Assembly: GCA_030705725.1 (NCBI GenBank)
Contig: JAUZPW010000037.1
Coordinates: 1-9,793 of the forward strand
Length of the DNA stretch: 9,793 nt
Direction of reading: 5' to 3'
Origin: Bacillota bacterium
GTDB taxonomy: Bacteria; Bacillota; Clostridia; Oscillospirales; Butyricicoccaceae
Shown here: piece after piece, positions 6,926 to 9,793 of the stretch
How the letters are laid out: each line of letters begins with the position of its first letter
How positions within the stretch are numbered: position 1 is the first letter of the stretch
Translations under genes and position numbers: made by a program
Notes under the pieces: generated by a model
What the model was told of the DNA's origin: nothing
Database searches by the model: none
Seen by the model: the letters and a program-made list of their open reading frames with translations, nothing else

Positions 6926-6975
6926 ATTTCGACACCCGCCTGTCATCACAATAAATTGTCCGCTAATAATTATGT

Positions 6976-6991
6976 CGGCAGTTTATTGCCG
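6976..6991. repeat. Inverted repeat in the divergent promoter region
   Basis: CGGCA, six-base loop GTTTAT, TGCCG. It sits between the two divergent starts and could be an operator half-site pair or a small RNA hairpin in the leader of the plus-strand operon. With only five base pairs it may also be chance. Confidence 0.4.
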
Positions 6992-7021
6992 GAAATTAAC
7001 CGAATTTAAGAAATTAATAAA

Positions 7022-7029
7022 AGGAGGTG
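7022..7029 (+). promoter_or_regulatory. Ribosome binding site of the fliK-like gene
   Basis: AGGAGGTG, an essentially perfect Shine-Dalgarno, lies five bases before ATG 7035 and decides the start. The frame is open further upstream to an ATG at 6972, but that codon has no such site. Confidence 0.9.
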
Positions 7030-7034
7030 CTTCC

Positions 7035-8453
7035 ATGCCGGAAAATCTGCGGGTAACCACGCCGCTGCCGTCGAACGGCAGGGTGGAAAAAGAAAGAGCC
7101 ATAAAGCAGAACCCACTGCAGGACATAGGCTCGGCTGATAGATCGGCCCCGCCGGTGATACAGGGAACGGCTGGGGAAAACCTTAAACTGAACCTGCTTA
7201 TGAACGAGTATTCGGCGCTGTCGAAATTCATACAGGACCTTCAGAAAGCCCCCTCGCTCGGCGATTCGGTAATGAACCTCTTGTTTTCGGCTTCAGCCAA
7301 AACTTCGCAAGAAACGGCAGCCGAAAATGCCTCTTCCGTAATCGTTCAGTTTATGAACGCCGCCGTTCCCGCCGATAAGGGAGAGCTTGTCTCAAACCTC
7401 CTTTTTCAGCAGAAAAACAGCACCCGTTTTTCGGGCCCGCTCTTCCAGTTTTTCAATAACCTTAATAATGACGCGCAGGACGAGGGCCTGGAGAATAAAC
7501 TTGTCTCCTTTCTGAAAGCTTACGACGGGTATTTTTCAATGCCCGACACGGTTGACGCAATAAAAAGGAATATGGAGGCGATACGCGACCATATCCCTCA
7601 GTTATACTCCTCAAAGCTTTCCGATCTTGCCGAAAAGCTGACGCCCGGGCAGAGCTCCGAAATAAAAAGTGAAAACATTTCCGTCCTGACCGGTGAAATA
7701 ATCCCGTTTTTAAGCGAATATGTGCATGAAACGAACGACCTGGGTAAGGCAAGAACCTATATCGCCCTCCTTATGCATAACACCGCGCGGCTTAACCTCT
7801 GCTCAAAGGAAGAGCTTGTCGAAAGTTTTGAAGACCTTTTGCAGTACTGCAAATATCGCTTTCGGCTTAATAATGAAAACCTGCATATGATAAGGGCGCT
7901 TTTTTCGGGCGAGGTCTCAAGAGAGCGCGAGGATAATAAAAACCAATTTATCGATACGCTTGCATCCCTTTTGTCCGGTAATGACTCCGGCAGCCGCGGC
8001 GGTATCGTAAGAAGCGCCGTAAAGGACGCATGCTCCAGTCTGTTAATGGACCGCAGCGTGTTTATGCCGTATACCCACCTGTTTATGCCGATAAAAAACG
8101 GTGATGATTTAGCTGCCTTTTCCGAAATTTGGATCGAAAAAAAGGATAAGGAGCAAAAAAAGCCCGATGCCGCCGCACTGCCCCTGAGGCTTTTGATTTC
8201 GCTCGACGTCAGGGATTTGGGCACATTCGAGGCCTCAATAGAGCTTTTGGAAAAAAATGTCCGGTTAAGGCTGTCCTGCCCAGCCGGGTTTTCCTCTAAA
8301 AGCCGGGAACTCAGTCAGGACATATCCGGCATATTCAGCCGCAACGGGCTCACGGTCAAAAATATATCCGTTGAGGATAGCCCCCTTAATATAAGCCGTA
8401 TCATTATAGATAAAGTAACCGAAAGGAGATACGGGCTCAATGTCTCAGTATAG
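7035..8453 (+). CDS. FliK-like flagellar hook-length control family protein (FliK C-terminal domain)
   Basis: A 472-residue soluble protein with no signal peptide or membrane segment. The C-terminal part (about 383-450) fits the FliK C-terminal fold: a hydrophobic strand, then LDVRDLGTFEASIELLEKNVRLRLSC (compare the family pattern 'L-x-x-LG-x-V/F-x-V/A-x-L'), a helix, then SRNGLTVKNISVED. This domain of FliK contacts the FlhB C-terminal domain and switches export from hook to filament subunits. Residues 50-350 are predicted mainly helical and unfamiliar to me, unlike the low-complexity, Gln/Pro-rich N-terminus of many FliK proteins. A charged Lys-rich linker (about 368-380) joins the halves. 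The gene overlaps the following flhX by 14 bases, supporting a FliK-FlhB-type partnership like ylqG-ylqH in Bacillus. It could be the main FliK or a second paralogue; the window cannot decide. Confidence 0.68.
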   Translation: MPENLRVTTPLPSNGRVEKERAIKQNPLQDIGSADRSAPPVIQGTAGENLKLNLLMNEYSALSKFIQDLQKAPSLGDSVMNLLFSASAKTSQETAAENASSVIVQFMNAAVPADKGELVSNLLFQQKNSTRFSGPLFQFFNNLNNDAQDEGLENKLVSFLKAYDGYFSMPDTVDAIKRNMEAIRDHIPQLYSSKLSDLAEKLTPGQSSEIKSENISVLTGEIIPFLSEYVHETNDLGKARTYIALLMHNTARLNLCSKEELVESFEDLLQYCKYRFRLNNENLHMIRALFSGEVSREREDNKNQFIDTLASLLSGNDSGSRGGIVRSAVKDACSSLLMDRSVFMPYTHLFMPIKNGDDLAAFSEIWIEKKDKEQKKPDAAALPLRLLISLDVRDLGTFEASIELLEKNVRLRLSCPAGFSSKSRELSQDISGIFSRNGLTVKNISVEDSPLNISRIIIDKVTERRYGLNVSV

Positions 8454-8733
8454 AAACGACGTAAGAAACGCCGCCGCCCTGAAATATAACCCGGAATCAA
8501 ACGACACGCCGGTGGTTGTCGCCTCCGGTATGGGTTACGTCGCGCGCAAAATCGTCGACGTCGCGAACGAAAACCAGATACCGGTCTATGAGGACGATTC
8601 GCTTGCCTCCGTTTTGTCGCAGCTCTCCGCCGGCAGCGAAGTGCCCTCCGAGCTTTTCTCAGCGGTCGTCGATCTGTATCTTTATTTTTTGAACCTCACA
8701 GTGGAGCCTGCGAAAGAATCTTCCGAAATTTGA
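8440..8733 (+). CDS. flhX: FlhB C-terminal-domain-like protein (FlhX/YlqH type, EscU/YscU/HrcU switch family)
   Basis: A 97-residue stand-alone version of the cytoplasmic FlhB domain, which in full-length FlhB sets the substrate specificity of flagellar export. The sequence AAALKYNPESNDTPVVVASGMGYVARKIVDVANENQIPVYEDDSLASVLSQLSAG-EVPSELFSAVVDLYLYFLNL follows FlhB from just after its NPTH autocleavage site (AVALKY...APxVVAKG...A.KI...A.E..IPV.ED..LA..L.....G..IP.EL...V....AY). The N-terminal membrane domain and NPTH are absent, as in Bacillus YlqH and described FlhX proteins, which can substitute for the cleaved FlhB fragment. It overlaps the fliK-like gene by 14 bases; its ribosome site (AAAGGAG, 8422-8428) lies inside that gene, suggesting coupled translation. 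Confidence 0.9.
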   Translation: MSQYRNDVRNAAALKYNPESNDTPVVVASGMGYVARKIVDVANENQIPVYEDDSLASVLSQLSAGSEVPSELFSAVVDLYLYFLNLTVEPAKESSEI

Positions 8734-8737
8734 TCAC

Positions 8738-8766
8738 CGGCAGTAAAAAAATCCGTTTTTTTGCCG
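8738..8766 (+). terminator. Possible terminator hairpin after flhX, overlapping a promoter
   Basis: CGGCA (8738-8742), a two-base bulge, then a run of A (8745-8751), loop around TCCG, a run of T (8756-8762) and GCCG (8763-8766) form an imperfect stem of about 11 pairs, followed by ATATATTTTT. It could end the fliK-like/flhX transcript. The same bases contain a sigma-28 promoter, so the dyad may be partly a by-product of promoter sequence. Confidence 0.35.
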
Positions 8767-8770
8767 ATAT
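8744..8770 (+). promoter_or_regulatory. Sigma-28 (FliA/SigD) promoter of the pilZ-fliD operon
   Basis: TAAA (8744-8747), a 15-base spacer and GCCGATAT (8763-8770). This matches the enteric consensus TAAA-N15-GCCGATAA at 11 of 12 fixed positions and the Bacillus SigD consensus (CCGATAT, spacer 14-16) fully. The start point by analogy is near 8777, giving a leader of about 27 bases before the pilZ ATG. It lies 11 bases past the flhX stop. Confidence 0.9.
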
Positions 8771-8803
8771 ATTTTTCAAAGCCTTAATGCGGGATGTGGT
8801 TCT

Positions 8804-9463
8804 ATGGATTCACTTTCGGATAAATATATCTCCTGTCCCTGCGAAATAAAAACCTTTGATAACTACCCGGTGACATTCGGAGTTTTAAGCAAAATAATGG
8901 ACGACCGTCTGGTAATTGACAAGCTGCATGACAAACTTCCGATTATTCACTGCGAAACGATAGTCAAAATAAGCGTATATAATTCTTCGCTCGGCCTTCA
9001 GGTGCTGATTGGCAACGTTTTTCTTTCCACTCCGGATATAATGCATATCATTAATATCAAAACCGTCGCCGGTTTTGAAAAAAGGAACTATTACCGCATA
9101 AGGGTAATTATGGAGGCGGCGGCCGAGCTTATGAGCGCGGACCCCGTCAAAAGAATCCCGCTGAAGTCCTTTAACGTGCAGGTTTTCAACCTGAGTATCA
9201 GCGGAGCGGCGTTCTCTTCTCCTCTCAAGCTCAGAGTAAACGATAACATCAGAGTTAACCTTCCCATTTTCAGAATGAATATCGCGCTTAACAGCAAGGT
9301 CAGGCGGGTAATCAAGCCTTTTTCAGACGGCGTGGGGGAGTTCGGCATTAAATTTGTTGAAAACAGAGGCAAAGAAATAGATCTCCTGTCAAAATATATA
9401 GTAGAATACCAACGCGAGCAGATCCGCGCAATGAAAGAATCGGTTACACTAAGATCGGAGTGA
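8804..9463 (+). CDS. PilZ-domain c-di-GMP receptor, YcgR/MotI-like flagellar regulator
   Basis: A 219-residue cytoplasmic protein. The C-terminal half (about 91-205) is a PilZ domain with both binding motifs intact: RxxxR as R94-NYY-R98 in FEKRNYYRIRV, and [D/N]xSxxG as N129-L-S-I-S-G134, followed by the strand GEFGIKFVE (about 178-186). Residues 1-85 form a beta-rich N-terminal domain of the YcgR-N type, so overall layout resembles E. coli YcgR and Bacillus YpfA/MotI, which bind the motor or stator and slow the flagellum at high c-di-GMP. The ATG at 8804 has only a weak site (GGGATGTGG, 8791-8799), but no other in-frame start fits. It is transcribed from a sigma-28 promoter and ends five bases before fliD, so it should be made late in flagellar assembly. 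The flagellar brake role is inferred; ligand binding is predicted from motifs. Confidence 0.88.
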   Translation: MDSLSDKYISCPCEIKTFDNYPVTFGVLSKIMDDRLVIDKLHDKLPIIHCETIVKISVYNSSLGLQVLIGNVFLSTPDIMHIINIKTVAGFEKRNYYRIRVIMEAAAELMSADPVKRIPLKSFNVQVFNLSISGAAFSSPLKLRVNDNIRVNLPIFRMNIALNSKVRRVIKPFSDGVGEFGIKFVENRGKEIDLLSKYIVEYQREQIRAMKESVTLRSE

Positions 9464-9468
9464 TTATA

Positions 9469-9793
9469 ATGGCTTCAACAGGCAAAACATCCAGCTCATC
9501 ATCAGTTTCATCATCGCTTTCGGCTTACACCGGAATGGGCGGCCTTATTTCCGGCATGGACACGGATTCGCTCGTCGAGAAGCTCACCTCCGTTACGAGA
9601 GGCAAGATAAGCAAAGCGGAGCAGAACAAGCAGAAAACGCAGTGGGAACAGGGGCTTTACCAGGACATAATCAAAAAACTGCAGGATTTCTCGAATACAT
9701 ACTTTTCCTATGCAAGCAAAACAAATATCCTCAGCGCGAACTTCTTCAAGGCGTCAAGCATAACGAGCTCCTCGAGCCTTGTTTCGGCTGAAG
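9469..9793 (+). CDS. fliD: Flagellar hook-associated protein 2 FliD (filament cap), 5' part only
   Basis: FliD forms the cap at the growing filament tip and helps flagellin fold into place. The visible 108 residues begin with a Ser-rich stretch (residues 1-20), then MGGLISGMDTDSLVEKLTSVTR, the FliD N-terminal hallmark (GLxSGMDTDSLVEKLM), a coiled-coil KISKAEQNKQKTQWEQGLYQDI and the start of the next segment; the gene continues past the right edge. The site GGAG (9457-9460) lies eight bases upstream of ATG 9469 and overlaps the end of the pilZ gene, only five bases separating the two, so translation is probably coupled. fliS would be expected downstream but is outside the window. Confidence 0.95.
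   Translation, partial: MASTGKTSSSSSVSSSLSAYTGMGGLISGMDTDSLVEKLTSVTRGKISKAEQNKQKTQWEQGLYQDIIKKLQDFSNTYFSYASKTNILSANFFKASSITSSSSLVSAE

Larger units (their letters stand above)
6926..7034. other. Divergent intergenic region between cheA and the fliK-like gene
   Basis: About 110 bases from which both gene blocks diverge; promoters for both should lie here or, for either operon, further upstream within the opposite gene. I find no sigma-28 match (TAAA with CCGATA at 14-16 bases) on either strand and no good sigma-A pair; the best minus-strand -10 candidate is CATAAT near 6968-6973 but it lacks a recognisable -35. The region is AT-rich and holds a small inverted repeat at 6976-6991. Confidence 0.6.

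Noticed and set aside
6946..6949. Upstream GTG/ATG codons as the cheA start.
   Set aside because: No Shine-Dalgarno precedes them and the extra eight residues (MMTGGCRN) do not resemble CheA N-termini; the ATG at 6925 has a purine-rich site and a family-like beginning.
7371..7378. GCCGATAA inside the fliK-like gene as a sigma-28 promoter.
   Set aside because: The -35 position is GC-rich with no TAAA at acceptable spacing, and the codons (Ala-Asp-Lys) explain the sequence.
8485..8496. The NPE in FlhX as a counterpart of the FlhB NPTH autocleavage motif.
   Set aside because: Aligned to FlhB, the NPTH site falls before AAALKY, while this NPE lies after it in the variable loop, so it is not the cleavage site.

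Overview
The window is a compact flagellar and chemotaxis locus that looks chromosomal, with no sign of mobile DNA. The gene content and order (flgM-flgN-flgK-flgL as a block, a stand-alone FlhB-like protein paired with a FliK-like protein, a PilZ gene in front of fliD), strong GGAGG-type ribosome binding sites and use of TTG starts all suggest a motile member of the Bacillota, probably Clostridia. That placement is inferred from family resemblance and was not tested by a search.

Left block, all on the minus strand (read from about 6.9 kb down to position 1): cheA, cheR and cheB form a tight chemotaxis operon with gaps of 18 and 4 bases. cheW, cheY, cheC and cheD are absent from this stretch. 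Seven bases past the cheB stop lies a well-matched sigma-28 (FliA/SigD) promoter. It drives flgM (anti-sigma-28), flgN (chaperone), flgK and flgL (hook-filament junction proteins); flgL runs off the left edge.

Right block, all on the plus strand (from about 7.0 kb): a 472-residue protein with a FliK-like C-terminal domain overlaps a 97-residue FlhB C-terminal-domain protein (FlhX/YlqH type). A second near-perfect sigma-28 promoter follows, overlapping a possible terminator hairpin. It drives a PilZ-domain protein with intact c-di-GMP-binding motifs, followed 5 bases later by fliD, the filament cap gene, cut by the right edge. The two blocks diverge from an intergenic region of about 110 bases at 6926-7034.

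Together: CheA/CheR/CheB supply the receptor kinase and adaptation enzymes; FliK-like plus FlhX are plausible export-specificity factors; and two sigma-28 promoters place the late structural proteins (FlgK, FlgL, FliD), their chaperone, the feedback inhibitor FlgM and a c-di-GMP receptor in one late regulon. I see no tRNA, rRNA, CRISPR array, insertion sequence or phage gene. The most interesting points are the sigma-28-controlled PilZ-fliD pair, the FliK-like/FlhX pair with an unusual helical N-terminus, a perfect 13-bp inverted repeat inside cheR, and a 15-bp coding tandem repeat in a cheA linker.
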